Assembly (NCBI GenBank): GCA_025765595.1
Contig: JAIVFH010000085.1
Coordinates: forward strand, 88,286-152,285
Origin: Obelidium mucronatum
Taxonomy: Eukaryota > Chytridiomycota > Chytridiomycetes > Chytridiales > Chytriomycetaceae
Length of the DNA: 64,000 bases
Direction of reading: 5' to 3'
The notes beneath the pieces are model-generated. The model was not told the DNA's origin. It ran no database searches and was given only the letters and a program-made list of their open reading frames with translations. Below are positions 34,220 to 46,392 of the stretch, in pieces (positions within the stretch are counted from its first letter, which is position 1; each line of letters starts with the position of its first letter). The position numbers and the translations under genes were made by a program.

Positions 34220-36740
34220 TCAATTGTATTCCCGTTTATCACTCATGGCCAATACATTTTTGGGTGTTGATATAATGAGGTTTCCAACCGGCTCACCTCG
34301 CGTCTTTTTGTCTTCTCCTAACCGCACAAAGATTGTCTTCATATGTAGTCGAATGCTACGTGTACTATGATCCCCACTTTTAATATCCGGAATCAGGGAT
34401 GTGATGGATGCCCTCATGTAATACAAGAGAAGCAACGGAGAGTTAAGTATCAGTGCAACTTGGTCTGTTTTCGCACTCCCTCCAGACGTGAGTGCCCATC
34501 GAAGAAGTTGCATGGTCTGTGTGACAAAACAGATAATGACAGTGGATAGCATCAGAAGCGCGACGGGCTCGGGTATATCAATGATTCCTGAATGTTGAAT
34601 TCCAGAATAACGACAGCTCGCAACTTCGCTTCCATTGTATTGCATCAGGATGTAATGACTCATTGCCCCTATACCTCCAGCAATCCCCTGCCAAGTTTGA
34701 CTCATATCGTATTTCCCGTCTTGCACTCCCCATTGGTACATGTTGACAAGTCCGCCTTGCTGGGTAGGCTCGTAAAACGTGTTGTTCACACAATCCCCAA
34801 ACGCTTCCACAAACCAATCCACCACCTCGATATGCTTATCAGTAGGTCCCAGATACTGTGAAACATCATGAAAGTATCGAATCGAAGCTGGATCCTTCTT
34901 GTGCAGAACCTGGTCTTCTAACCAAATCTGTCCAATCTGACCTCCAGTCACCATTTCCCATTCATCCGCAACAAAAGTGAATTTAATACGTCCTTCCCCC
35001 ATTACGTACGCAATGGTGCATTTTTGAATCACATCATGGTCGGACTCTTGTTCCCAGTTGTGCATTCGTGCTGGGAACCGGACGCTGATCATGGCTGTGT
35101 ACATGTTTGTCCATAACTCAGACTGATCTAGTTGAAACTCGATTCGTTCGGGGTGACCACTTGCGATTGAGGTATCGTTGCTCGCTCGTCTCAAGTCTCC
35201 ACAAGACACCATGTACGCATACACAATCCCAGGGCCTTCAACATCAAATTTTCGTGATGGGGCAGCTAAAGGCCACGCTGACCATCCTCCAATTAATCCG
35301 TCTTGTAGAGGTAGTCCGTAGTTGTACAAGACTCCCAATGAAGTGTCACCTTGTAGGAATCCTGGGACGTTTGCAAGTAATTTGGGTCTGGTGGGATACG
35401 TTGCCGGGATACAATCAAATTCTCCCAATGCCGTACTGACGGGAGTCCACTGCATCAGGAGAATTAAGTACCACATGGCGCCTTCTACGACAAAGAGAGA
35501 GCCGACAAACAATGTCCGTAACGTGGCGCCTTCAGGTGGGTTGAATTGCGTGGGTGGTACTGCTACGGTTGACAATGGAACTCCTTTTCCTTTCTTGACC
35601 AAAGAGCTTGCCACGTATTCTTTTGCAATTAGGTAAGTGGCTCCATATCCTGTGAAGAAGCCCACTTTCCCTAATGAGCCTAAGACTGCATGAACCAAGT
35701 TATAATATCCAATGCTTGGAAGCTGATAATTATATAAATGCACATATTATTTTAGACGATGAAACGTTTTACTACCGTCGTTTTTGGAACTCAACTGTTT
35801 TCCCTGAGACGAAATTCACCAAAACTGTAATCAAGACCAAATCCAGTGTGTGAAATAGAGTAAACACATAAATCTGGAACTTGGTTGAAACGGCACAGCC
35901 ATAAATAAATTGGAAGGGGCCGCTATTGACTATTAGGGCTCGATACTTTTCGTACAGCCTCAAGGTCCGTGCAAGCATGTCGTTTGATATGTTCAACGAT
36001 GATCCATGTGACTTTACAGACATATCTTTTTTGTGCTTCGAAGCTTTGGAAAGAGTTCGTTGCAGTGAGTTGGACGCTGCAGCCAGAATAGAGCCCCTTC
36101 TCTTGTCTGATTTCGACACAACAGAGAGTTTTATTGGCGTAGGAACAGACAATTCCTCGTCGTCGTCACTAGTAATTATTGGTTTCACGTCGTGAGCCAC
36201 GTGTATCATCCCCAGACCGTGATGAGAGCCGGCAGGAGCAGCAGCAGTAGTAGCAGTAGCAGTGGTAGTAGTTTTCGCCCAATCACCCGGTGATCCTGTT
36301 GGAGACGAAACCTTGGGAATACTCTGCGGCAGCCGCTGGGCACTGGTAATTATCTCGTATGCTGCCGCCGCCTCTTCCTCCTCCTCCTCGTCGCGGTTGA
36401 TGATTCCCGTTTTGAACGATCCGTTGTGCGCACTCGAGCTGCGGCGGCCGAGCGTCGGCGTCTTGAGCGAGTACGAACGCTTGAGGGTCGCGACCTTGCT
36501 GGCCGGCGGCGGCATCTGATTGGCCGAGCCGAGCGGGGGCGGGGGCGGCGAAGGGGGCACGGGCGGGGGCACCTCGACGGCGGCGTCGGCGAACGTCAGC
36601 CGGTGCGCGGACGGCAGCTTCGGCACCGGCGGCCCGTCGCTGCCCAGCGCCGCGAGCGGGTTGTGCAGGATCGAGAGGCTCTTGGACTTGCTGCGCGGCG
36701 TGGCTGGCGACGCGTGATCGGATGCTGCGTCTTCGTTCAT
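34220..36740 (-). CDS. large multi-pass membrane protein of unknown function
   Basis: Exons 36740-35796 and 35722-34220 (815 residues), using a GTTGAG donor in phase 0; the alternative CG|GTAGTA donor does not keep the frame. Residues 1-260 are cytosolic-looking, rich in Ser/Pro and with acidic and poly-Ala runs. Hydrophobic segments lie near residues 285-310, 325-345 and 375-400, then a 250-residue extracellular/lumenal-looking domain with N-T-S and N-T-T glycosylation sites and several cysteines, then segments near 690-720 and 735-760. I do not recognise the family. Exon 1 begins with an abrupt GC-rich block. Confidence 0.7.
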
Positions 36741-36939
36741 TCGAGTGAGTTGCTACGTTTTGCTGGTTCAAATCAGACAATTCTTGAAAATTTAAACTCA
36801 ATTTCTTTCTCGACGATCGGATGTAATATTATTATCTGTTTTTTGTATGGTTCTAGAACCACTTAAAATAAAAAGAAAAAATAACGAAGGGAGGTCCTTC
36901 TTGGCGATATGCACAATAAAACTTGATATGAAGGAATAG

Positions 36940-38039
36940 TTATTGCGCCTTTCGGAAAGCTAAAAAAGATGAAAAGATCATGTTGAGCGAATATGGTCTG
37001 AATAGAACAGGTTCAAAAATATTAAAAAACACATTACACTGCAAAACGGGATAAATTCTCTCAAAAGCCTCGTAAATCTCTGTTCGTAATTTAGCACCCG
37101 TCAAGACAATCTTGCCAGAGACGAAAACAAGCAGCACGATTTTTGGCTTCTCCATACGATAGATTAAGCCAGGGAATAGTTCGGGTTCATACTAAGACGA
37201 ATAATATCGTAGTCAGATCGCGATGCTCTATAGATTCGAGGGTCCGGAGACATATTTTATACAAAATACTCACACTACTAAAGTCCCCGTGAGAATACGC
37301 CAACCCCTCCAACCGAATCGGAAACTTGACGTCACAAGAACCAACAATATTCTGAATTTTAAAGTCTGTAAACTTTGCTTGGAAGCCTAATTTCTGAATG
37401 ATACGGGCATATTTCCTGGCCGCGAGTTTCGACAAGTCTTCGCTTTTGGCTCCAGTAACCACCATCTTTCCTGAAGCGAAAATCAAAGCTGTCGTTTTTG
37501 GATCTCTGATACGCATAATAACAGCCGCGAAACGCTGTGCACAACAAAAAGAATGTGTGGTGAGTGTGGTGCAGTTTGGAACAGCAACCAATTGCTATCT
37601 TGACAACGACGAAGAGGCAGAGACAGCAGACAACATCCGATCCGACAGATTCAAGTATAAAAATCCCTTAATGTGTGTATCGCTCATGATATAACGGGCT
37701 CAGTTACACATAGAACCCCATCGATGATCTTGTCGCCACGCAAATAGAACAGACACAGACGAACAGACAGCCAGTCCGGCATACAAAACACACACCTTTG
37801 GATTATACTCTGCGTTTCTAGCACGAAGAGCAATAGTCTTGAGATCCAGCTTACAGTCCATGTTAACAGTGGCCACCACATTCCTGTTGCAGCAGAGAGC
37901 GTTCTCCTGTAAACGACTCACTCCAGCCAGAAAACAAAACACGACAACTCAACTGCAGCGTCGGAGTAATGCCCGATGTCCACGGCACCGACCCGCCTGG
38001 CGTTGGGGCAGTCACAGGTCCAGGAGTGTTTGGATCCAT
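36940..38039 (-). CDS. TBP: TATA-binding protein
   Basis: Exons 38039-37954, 37883-37796, 37534-37274, 37191-37038 and 36959-36940 give 202 residues. After a short Pro/Gly-rich N-terminus come the two saddle repeats: [112 protein letters not shown] and the final SFRKAQ. It nucleates pre-initiation complexes for all nuclear RNA polymerases. Intron 1 uses a GTTGAG donor and intron 4 a GTAATG donor; both are forced by the conserved protein sequence. It shares a 36-bp divergent region with the TLS1-like gene. Confidence 0.97.
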
Positions 38040-38075
38040 TTTATTTTCAAACCAAGAAAAACACAAACACAGCAA
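38040..38075. promoter_or_regulatory. 36-bp divergent intergenic region between TBP and TLS1-like gene
   Basis: The start codons of TBP (38039, minus) and the TLS1-like gene (38076, plus) are separated by 36 bp of A-rich sequence with no TATA box. Transcription starts of one or both genes must lie inside the other transcript. Confidence 0.5.
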
Positions 38076-39072
38076 ATGAAAACTGCGCCAAAGCGCCTCC
38101 GCCGCCGCTCGGCGTCGCCCGCCGACAGCGACGGCGCGCCGCCGTCCGAACAAATTGCCGACGCGCTCGAGCTGCGGCGCGCAAAGAAACGCTCCGCCGG
38201 CGTCGAAGCCGCCGCGCTGGGCGCCGGCGATCCGCTCGTCGCCAAAGAACGGCGCGCCGACGAAGAACGGCGCCGCAAAGACGCCGAAGACGGCGCGTGG
38301 AAAATAAAGAAGGGCGGCCTGCAGACGGTGCTCGTCGCGGAGAATGCGTTTGCAAAGCCGTCGAATGCGATGGATACTGAACGCAAGATGCAAGAGTTTA
38401 TTGAGCGCGAACTGCGGCGCAAAACTATGCAGCAGCAGCAACAGTCGGAGGGTGGAAGTGCCGAGTCGCTGGTCGTGGGAAATAGTGATGGCGGGGACAA
38501 CACCAATGATCAAGACTTTGGGGATAATCCAAAACAGGAGGTATCGGAAGGAAATGTGGCTTTCTCAGCAGCAATGCTCACATCAATCCCCGTTGTTGAT
38601 CTCGGCATTTCTACAAAACTCAAAAATATCGAAGAAACGGAGAGGGCGAAACGCGATATCATTTCTGGAAAACTACCGAATCCGATTGTTAGTAGTGATG
38701 GTGGTGGTGTGCAATGGATGCTAAAGAATCCCGCTTTTTTAACCTTTCACAACCAGGATAAACTGTCAGGAAGCATGAATGTGACTGCTTCAGATCGATG
38801 TAATACTTGAATTATTATGCACTTAATTCGGAAGGAAACTAAACATCTGCCACGTGTAGTTTACAAAGGCAGGCCCAATGACATGAAAAAGCATCCACAC
38901 AGCCATTCGTCAAATGAAGAGAGGAAAGAACCAAAAGAACGTAAATTTGATAGAAGGACAATGGCCACAGGTATAACCATCTTTCTGGGTCTTTACGTGT
39001 ACTCATTCGCTTTCAACAGACGACATAGTAATGGATAAATTCAAGAAACGAAACCATCCAGGACGAAAATAA
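38076..39072 (+). CDS. TLS1: TLS1/C9orf78 (Hep59) family spliceosome-associated protein
   Basis: Exons 38076-38799, 38860-38970 and 39020-39072; 295 residues (human C9orf78 is 289). Family features: early LRRAKKRSAGVEAAAL, a MDTERKMQEFIERELRRK helix, SIPVVDLGISTKLKNIEETE, and the C-terminal MATDDIVMDKFKKRNH (human ATDDYHYEKFKKMN). Hep59 proteins bind Brr2 in the spliceosome, and fission yeast Tls1 affects splicing of shelterin and heterochromatin genes. The first 90 codons are GC-rich while the rest is AT-rich. The GTAATA donor at 38800 is preferred because it produces DRFYKG, matching the NRFY block of homologues. Confidence 0.85.
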
Positions 39073-39131
39073 ATCTATTTATTTATTCACTGTATAGTTT
39101 TGACTCCATTGAAAACTATCCAAAAAAATAT

Positions 39132-40317
39132 ATGCTTGTGGTCGGAGTCTGTTGTGCCTTGGTGGCTGCAGCCCTGATCGGAACCGGCCAAACTCTGCAG
39201 AAATACGCAATTTTACACCTTCAGCAATTACCGCCCCTAGATGAATCTGTGAGTGTGACTTGCTTTGGCATTTCACGATTGACATCTATGCCCATCTTGT
39301 AGAAAGACTTGAACAAGAAGCGAAAAAAGAACGAACCGCTATCCCGCACCAGTTCGCCAGTATTGGATCTGTGGGATTTCATTATGCTATGTTGGCGAGG
39401 TTTTCAATTGGCTGGCTCTTGGTCAAACATCGGCTTCTGTGGTGACACCACTCAACATTGTCTCAGTACTTGTCGCTGGATCTCTAGGAGCAATGTAACA
39501 TGCTTGAAAATATGGGAGATGACATCTAACCTCGGCATTCACAGTGTGTTTTGCATACAATAGCTTCTTGGGAGAGGAATTCAACGCCAACCAACGAAAA
39601 GGATACATTTGCATCATCGCAGCCGTCGCTCTCATCCTTTTCATATCCCCCAAATCCGGATCATCACTCGGCTCAACACCAGACCAAGTCCTCGAAGCCC
39701 TCTCCTCGTACACATTCCTTTCCGTCTTTTCAGGAATCTTCCTTATCCAGACATTCCTCATTTACAATGCCCTCTTTCGCAGGACGTCTATTATCCTCCT
39801 CACAAGCATATGCAGTCTATTTGGCGCGATCGTCGTGATGGGCGGTAAAATCATAACATCCCTCCTCGGATCCGCGACACTCAGCTCTCAATCCCTCTAC
39901 GAAACCCCAGACGGTATCCCATCGCTCTTGATTCTCTTGACAATGGTTATCGGAAGCGTAGTGATTCAGGAATACTTTAAACAAGAAGCCTTGACGCGGT
40001 ACAGTGTGTCAACGTTCCAGCCGATTTTCTTTGCTGGGTTTAATACGGCGGCTGTATTGAGCAGTGTTGTAGTGTTTCGGGAGTTTGAGACGTGGCAAGG
40101 GTTGTTTGGGTTTTTGGTTGTTTTTGGGGTTGCGATTGCGATTATTTTGGTTGGGTCGAGGATGATTCAGCAAGTTCGAGTCGCAGAGGAAATAAAAAAA
40201 ATACAGTCAAGCAAAGAAGCCTTTTGCATCTTTTTTTTTTTTAATTCTTTGATTAGGCACAGCTATTATTGTAGTTTCTGTGGCGGCAATAAATATTTAA
40301 CAATTAGCGAAAAATAA
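39132..40317 (+). CDS. NIPA-like magnesium transporter (EamA/DMT fold), one junction unresolved
   Basis: The N-terminus ALIGTGQTLQKYA is the NIPA signature. A second exon from about 39359 gives YWICGISLCYVGEVFNWLAL and SVVTPLNIVSVLVAGSLGA, and a third from about 39544 gives AYNSFLGEEFNANQRKGY and six more hydrophobic helices with TRYSVSTFQPIFF and SVVVFREF. About nine transmembrane helices in total. NIPA proteins carry Mg2+ across plasma or endosomal membranes. The intron between GSLGA and CFAYNSF (39495-39542) does not restore frame with GT-AG: one base too many. That points to a sequence error or an undetected splice choice. The last 35 codons after 40200 are low-complexity. Confidence 0.8.
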
Positions 40318-40324
40318 AACAACG

Positions 40325-41873
40325 ATGGAGACGGAATCAAAAAAACTCCTCGACGACGCGACTAAAGCCGGCGGAAAAGGAAAAAGCAAGAAAGCAGCAT
40401 CTCGGTGGAAAGAAAAAGAAGGGAACGGCAAACGCGATAGCTTTGCTTTCAGATCAAGTTATAGCTAAAGATGAGCAAGTTGTCGCTGGAGCCGCAGAAC
40501 ACAGCAAAGTCTCTGGTACTATTGATGAAGAAGATGAAAAAGAGAAGAACCTAGCCGAATATGAGATTGAATACGATGACGGGTGGGAATCAGGTATGAT
40601 CTGAACCCCTTCACTACGTAGTTAACACAAACTATAAAAAGACCTCAATATCGACAACATTGAAAAGGCTCGCAAAAAACCAGTCATCGATCCATACGTG
40701 AACGCGTGTCGAGTGCTCGGAATCGTACCTGTCTCTTTCTTTGCCAACAGCGTCAAATCCGGAGAAAGCCAAATCACTCTGAAACATCATGGTTTAGGTC
40801 CCAGAGGAGCGCAAGCTATTGCCGCTGTTTTAGAAACCAACACGACAATCACGCATTTGGATCTCTCCGATAACTGGATTGAACAAGGAGGTGCAACGCT
40901 TGGACGAAGTTTGCAAATCAATCGAGTTCTGGTTCACTTGGATTTATCGAATAACAAGCTTTCGTTGCAAAGCGGGGCTGAAATTGCTGAAATGCTGGCG
41001 TTTAATGGATCACTCAAGACTCTCAACCTGAAAGGTGACTCAAAAACCTCAAAACGCTGTCAAAAAATATTGATTATCGAATTTTATTTAATCAGGGAAC
41101 GCGTTTGGTGACAAGGAAGCGACTTTGCTTGCAGAAGGGTTGAAACAAAACTCCTCACTAGAGTGTAAGCCGCAAAACCATGTTAAAAAAAAGTGATGGG
41201 TCATTGGTTTCTCAACCTTGGCTCTTCTTTTTTTCTATGCAGCTCTTGATTTGAGTTACAATCATATTGGAGACCTTGGGGCAAATGCTTTGGGGGCTGG
41301 ACTTATTGCAAATGATTCCCTCAGAGAACTGAGTTTAGCTTGGAATGAAATTCGTGTACGAGGAGCAACTGGCTTTTTGAACTATTTAAAGGTTTTTTTT
41401 TTGCGTGTTTTATCCTACTTATACGCTTCTTACGCCCGTTTATATTCAACAAGGACAACTCACATCTTGCATCTCTGAATCTCCAAGACAACGGCATCGG
41501 TGAAACTGGACAGGCTGTATCCATGTTCTTGGGGAAATCAAACTCAATTACAGTCTTGAACATCAGGTTTTTCACTTGAATAGTTTTTGATTCGACAAAA
41601 ACTGACAGCTTCTCCTCACATAGTCGAACCAGAATAAATGACGCTAGTATGATTCTCATTGCAAAAGGTGTAGAGCAAAACTACAGCATCAAGGAGCTGG
41701 ACGTTTCCGAGAACCCTGTCGGAGATGTTGGAATTCTGGCTCTCTTCAAGTCAATAATCTCTTCCAATTGCATCAAACGCGTGATTATGAAACACATCAA
41801 AATTACAAAAGAGGTGCGACTCAAATTAGAAGACTTGAAAAATGAGAAACCAGAAGTCGAGATTGTGGAGTAA
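40325..41873 (+). CDS. LRRC74-like leucine-rich repeat (RNI-type) protein, frame break in exon 1
   Basis: Exons 40325-40593, 40642-41034, 41096-41164, 41243-41391, 41454-41566, 41624-41873. After a Lys-rich N-terminus and an acidic EIEYDDGWESD stretch comes YVNACRVLGIVPVSFF, the LRRC74 signature, then about seven 28-residue repeats of the LxxLDLSxNxIxxxGAxxL type. Such proteins are found in flagellated eukaryotes, but the role is unknown. In exon 1 the ATG frame runs to a TAA at 40467-40469, while the frame needed downstream is one base shifted; dropping one A from the AAAAAAA run at about 40340, or a +1 shift at the stop, restores it. All later junctions are in phase. Confidence 0.85.
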
Positions 41874-41957
41874 CCAAAAAGGGCATATTTACAATTTTAA
41901 TAAGAAACAACTACTGAAACGTAGCCTAAGTGGTATAAGTAAAAATAAAATCTACAA

Positions 41958-43354
41958 TTAGACTCCAATGTTTTTTGAGTCTTCTGCCAGCATCAACTCT
42001 TGAATTTCCAACCATTCACGTTCAATCATTCCTCGTTGCTCTACACCCAACTCTTGTACTTTGGCGAGAATAATACCCCACGCATTCTTCATTTATCTTC
42101 AAGTTTTTCTTTTCAGCATAATTTCGAATTGCCTTTTCAAGTGTAACTCTGAACTCAAGGTTAACCAAGCCAGAGGAACTAAAACATTTATAAACTCACT
42201 CGTCTGACTCCAATAAGCCCTTGTAGATTTCATAAAATAGATGCTGAGTCTTAAGTGTAATGCACTGCGATACTCTGATTCGTTGTCAAGGCACACGTCC
42301 AATTCGGGGTATCATCATAATCATGAATCCGTCGCGTCGATACTCGTCGGACTCGTACTCCAACATGATCCACAAACTCTCCGGTTTGCTTGTCCTCGTA
42401 CCCCACTTTGTTTGCCTCGCTCCATTCATGGTCATCAACAGTGATATACTCAACTAAAGAGACACTCAAGAAGTGAAGTATCCCAGACATGTACCCTCCA
42501 CCCCTGATTTGCATTGTCCCAATATAACTAGGATCTTCTGTTTTCTCCAGACTGCGTAAAAAGTTCTGCAATCGTTCAACATGGATGACTGCATCATCGT
42601 CAGTTTTCCCAATATACTCGTATCGTGGACAAAGAGCCGCTGGATTTGTAGGGTGTCGCATGTATGCCAGATTCCGCGCAGCTTTCCACCATTCAAAGCT
42701 CTTTCCCTCGTTCATGTTTTCCAAGCATGGAAGAATAACTGTATCATCTGGATACAAGAGCTGCTGGAGATGGAGTGCTTCTTGACTCTCTGTATCATTG
42801 GCGGTTCCGTATACAAACTTGAAATCAATATCGCGGCTGAACTTTGCTGATTCATTCAAGTATATTCTTCGAAGGAGTTGTTGTCGTAATAGATTCATTG
42901 GTTGGGGGACAGTCAGCATTCCTATCAAGGCCAGCTTTGGAGGAGGAGGACATCCGGTCATGCCGAAGCGAAGGGTCTGGGGGCTTCCTTTTGTATTTGA
43001 TGCGTATTTTTTCACTAAGCTGTGTGTTGGAGGTGGTACGGATTCGCCATCAGAAAGGAATTGCTTGTTTTTGAATGAACGCCAGAGATTCTCGAGCTAT
43101 TATATATCTGACATGATATAAAAACAATCAATAACGATTCAGATATTAGAAAATATCTTGAATTATACTTGATATTGGGGCATATGTGTCAGGTCGTGTG
43201 ACAGGCTTGAATATCCTCTTACCCAACTCAGGAAATAAACAGACATCAATCCAGCCAAAACCATCATGAGGCAAACGGCTTTCACAATTGAAGGTGGAGC
43301 TGCTGGGGAACAAAGTATGGTTTTGGTAGTTGGCAACAGTGGTTTTCGAGACAT
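41958..43354 (-). pseudogene. GT31-like glycosyltransferase, decaying third paralogue
   Basis: Exon 1 (43354-43223) encodes a signal anchor (IVKAVCLMMVLAGLMSVYFL) and exon 2 starts at 43096. The catalytic region is close to the 54.8-56.1 kb paralogue: GCPPPPKLALIG, RRIYLNES, KSFEWWKAARNLAYMRHP, the DxD-like YIGKTDDDAVIH and IRGGGYMSG. The 3' part is broken: at 42254-42250 the frame meets TAA (TAC ACT TAA G), whereas both paralogues continue with a one-base shift. The acceptor before the last exon is TTG instead of AG, and another base is extra near 42040. The C-terminus (RGMIEREWLEIQ) is still recognisable. Either a recent pseudogene or a region with sequence errors. Confidence 0.8.
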
Positions 43355-43462
43355 TTCCCGGGCCTGGGAAATGGTTAGATTTTCAGTTTAAGAGAATCAT
43401 AAACCAATTTGGGCATGTTTAAATATTCACAGTAGTGGCTGAGAGCATTCAATGGCTTTAAG

Positions 43463-44850
43463 CTACAAACGACTTTTATTCGGAATTCTGATAATTCTCT
43501 CTTCCAACAGGTTGCTTATTTCAATTGAAGTGAAGCCGGATGCACTCAAGATCTCCATCCCATGCTGGCCAATTTTTGGATTCACTTTGTCGTTCAATAT
43601 TGGTGCTGGTGTTCTGGAGAGAATTGGTGCAACTGGGGGATTCCAATGAATGTGATTATCAGTTTCGATGGACTTGTTTGTATCCTTGTGGGAGTCCATG
43701 ACCTCATCGACATCCATCACGGGAGTCACACAGGCATCCTTTCCGTGGAAAATAGAGACCCACTCGTCTCTGGTTTTGGAAGCAAATATTTCCTCAAACT
43801 TGGATTTCATGTCGTACCCATTCCTCCATATTCAGCTGGCGAGAGGCATATTCGCGACAGGCAGATTGAGACCTTGGAGAAGCTTCTTGTAGAATTGGGG
43901 TTCAATAGCTCCGACAGCCATGTATTTTCCATCTTTGGTTTTATACGTGTCATAAAAATGCGCGCCAGTGTCAAGCATGTTTTTTCCGCGTTCTTCATTC
44001 CATAATCCTGATTGCCGCATTTTTACGAGAAATGTGGAAAGATAAGTTACTCCGCTAACCTAATCATTGAGATGAGAAATATTGGAATTTTACTCCACAT
44101 GAACTTTACCATCGAGACATCAATGACTTGTCCCTTCCCAGACTTTTCGCGTTCTAGCAATGCGATCAAGATTCCTGTTACACACATTAATCCACCCCCG
44201 GCAAAATCCCCGAGGATATTGGCTGGTGGCAGAGGTTTCTAGAATGTGCAAGCGTCAATAAATTTGCTCACAGAAGAGTGATATTCAACCTCTCCATGCC
44301 GACCCAGCATCGCCTAGTATGCCTGTGACTCCAATGTAATTGATATCGTGTCCTGCCATTTTGGCGTAACGTCCAGTCTGCCCAAATCCCGTCAGTCGGG
44401 CCAAAATGCATCTTGGATTCGCTGGCCTGGATTTGTGATGGACCAAGATTGAGCGATTCCAAAACGCCCTATTTTTTGAACGCGTTTAGCCTTTTTTTAA
44501 TTCATGGCTGGTCAACAAATCGCTTGCACACTCAACTGGCCGAAATGGGTCAAGCACGACATCCGCAGTGCTAATTAGCCGCATGACTACTTCTACGCCT
44601 TTTGGAGTTCTCAAATCGATTGCGATCGACTTTTTGCCTCTTTGAATTCGTTTTGGTTGGTGGGCCAGTTTAACAGGTACTCCACCCCCCCTTGCTACCT
44701 GGCCAACATATCCGGAATCATTCCATTGGCGTCGACTCGATCGATGCGAATAACATGCGCTCCGAAATCAGAGAGCATCATGCCAGCAAACGGTACTGGA
44801 GCAAGTCCAGCAAACTCGACAACACGGAGACGGGAGAGCGGGCCCTCCAT
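43463..44850 (-). pseudogene. alpha-methylacyl-CoA racemase-like gene (CoA-transferase III fold), frames broken
   Basis: Starting at ATG 44850 the exons read [122 protein letters not shown] and KDACVTPVMDVDEV. This is AMACR, which epimerises branched 2-methylacyl-CoA in peroxisomes and mitochondria; the GHDINY and [10 protein letters not shown] blocks carry the catalytic His/Asp. Frame changes of one base are needed near 44390 and 44330, and frame 0 meets TGA near 43845 although the homologous sequence continues. No other stops occur. Pseudogene or sequence error cannot be separated here. Confidence 0.75.
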
Positions 44851-44954
44851 TATCTGACGTTGAGCAAAATGATAAATCCGAAGCTTGAGTCAGAAGATGC
44901 GAGTAACGTGTTTCGCGGTCCTAATTAAATGTGTGCTGTTTGGTTGCACGAAAT

Positions 44955-46171
44955 TTGACAGAAATGACAAGCGCGATTTGGCGGCACTCTTTGACAGGAA
45001 TATACGCGATAGCTGCAACAGCGGCTATAGTATGGACAGCTTATACTCTCGCTATATCTCCCTCGGACTACATGTCGGTTTTTGAGCCTGTAACCCCTCT
45101 CGGAATCTCGTTTCAAACTCCTGCAATGCCACCTTTTCCTGCTACAAATATTTCAATCTCTGCTTTTGGCAACAGCTCCAGTCTTTTATTATCAGAATGC
45201 ACGTTTAGTCCGAAGCCATGCGTTTTTATGAGTCCGCTCCAGATTTCTTCCATCCATCACAATACGGTGTCTTTGAAACTTTCAACATATTCCACGACAG
45301 CATATGCAGATTGTTATCCAGCAAAGGCATTTTCGGCTGGAATCGACAGGTATGGGTAACCCAAGCTTATGTAGACAGCTGAATATGGAACTGTATAGTG
45401 TCGAAATACCGTTAATGCATTGTATGGAAACGAGAAACCCCTCGCTGCAGATGACAAATTATCAAATGGGTTGCAGAGGCAAAGAAGATGGCGTGCGGGT
45501 ATCCAGTTCGCTGGTTGGTTATGATTCTTTGTCTGTAAAGAATATTCTGATGGCTGCTGGAGTCAATTCCCTGGATTCTCCAGTTCAGCTGTACAACAGG
45601 ACAAAGAAATCGACGAGACAGGTTGGCGGTGTGGTCACAGTGCAAATTGTGTATTCTGGAAAGAATATTGTGTCGCAGAAGGATGTTTCGTACTTTGTAA
45701 GAGAAATTCTGAACATTATGATTTTTTTCTTACCGTTTGTGTTGAAGTATACAGCGACATTCATTCCAAACGCAGTAACTATAAGCCAGGAAATAGGGAC
45801 CATTCAATCTATCCGCAAAATCATATCCCGTGCAAACAGTATCGACTTTGAAGATTTTATTTGTTCAATCAGGCTCAATGGAGAGACAAAAGACGACTGG
45901 GGCATTAATCTTCATTGGAGGAATGATGTCTATTTACACTGGAAGCATGTACTTGATAGGCTTAATTTTCTCGCTGACACTCAAAAGGAACGTCTTTCCA
46001 GACATCTTGACATTTACAAAGAGGTTTGAACTAACTCTTATTCTTCCTGCTGGAATTGCCACTAAATCTACAACAGAACCAATCCAATTGGCGACTTTCC
46101 ACATCAATTTTCAGGTCAAACTGCATTCTCCGATAATGAAACGGCCCACTGCCCTCCTCGCGAGTGTTTAA
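44955..46171 (+). CDS. two-transmembrane protein with Cys-containing ectodomain, frame broken
   Basis: An N-terminal helix (IYAIAATAAIVWTAYTLAI) is followed by an ectodomain with SVKNILMAAGVNSLD and VGGVVTVQIVYS blocks. An intron (45702-45754, GTAAGA...GAAG) joins DVSYF to YTATFIPNA. A second helix (GALIFIGGMMSIYTGSMYLI) lies in the +1 frame from about 45830. The two-helix topology with a large loop recalls ligand-gated channel-like proteins of protists and fungi, but I do not recognise a named family. At least two one-base shifts are needed for a continuous reading. It diverges from the AMACR-like gene with 104 bp between starts. Confidence 0.5.
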
Positions 46172-46392
46172 GAAATACAATTGAAAGCACTGATTCCGAA
46201 CTTGTGGCAAGCGGAAGCGTGCAGTCCTTGTTGAATCATTTATCGAATCGCCTTGATTCAATGGTCGAAGAACACCAGGCTGGGCGTCCTTGAAGACCTT
46301 CCTAATTTTAATAACATTCCTTGTATGCATTCCTTCATCTGAAATAGATTATTAAGTGTATTATATTTAAAATAATTATTTAAATTAATTCC

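Noticed and set aside
43845..43850. Genetic code change with UGA as a sense codon, suggested by the AMACR-like gene
   Set aside because: Several conserved genes end naturally at TGA (kinase, RFC2, DJ-1, kelch, SNU13 neighbours), so UGA is a normal stop here.
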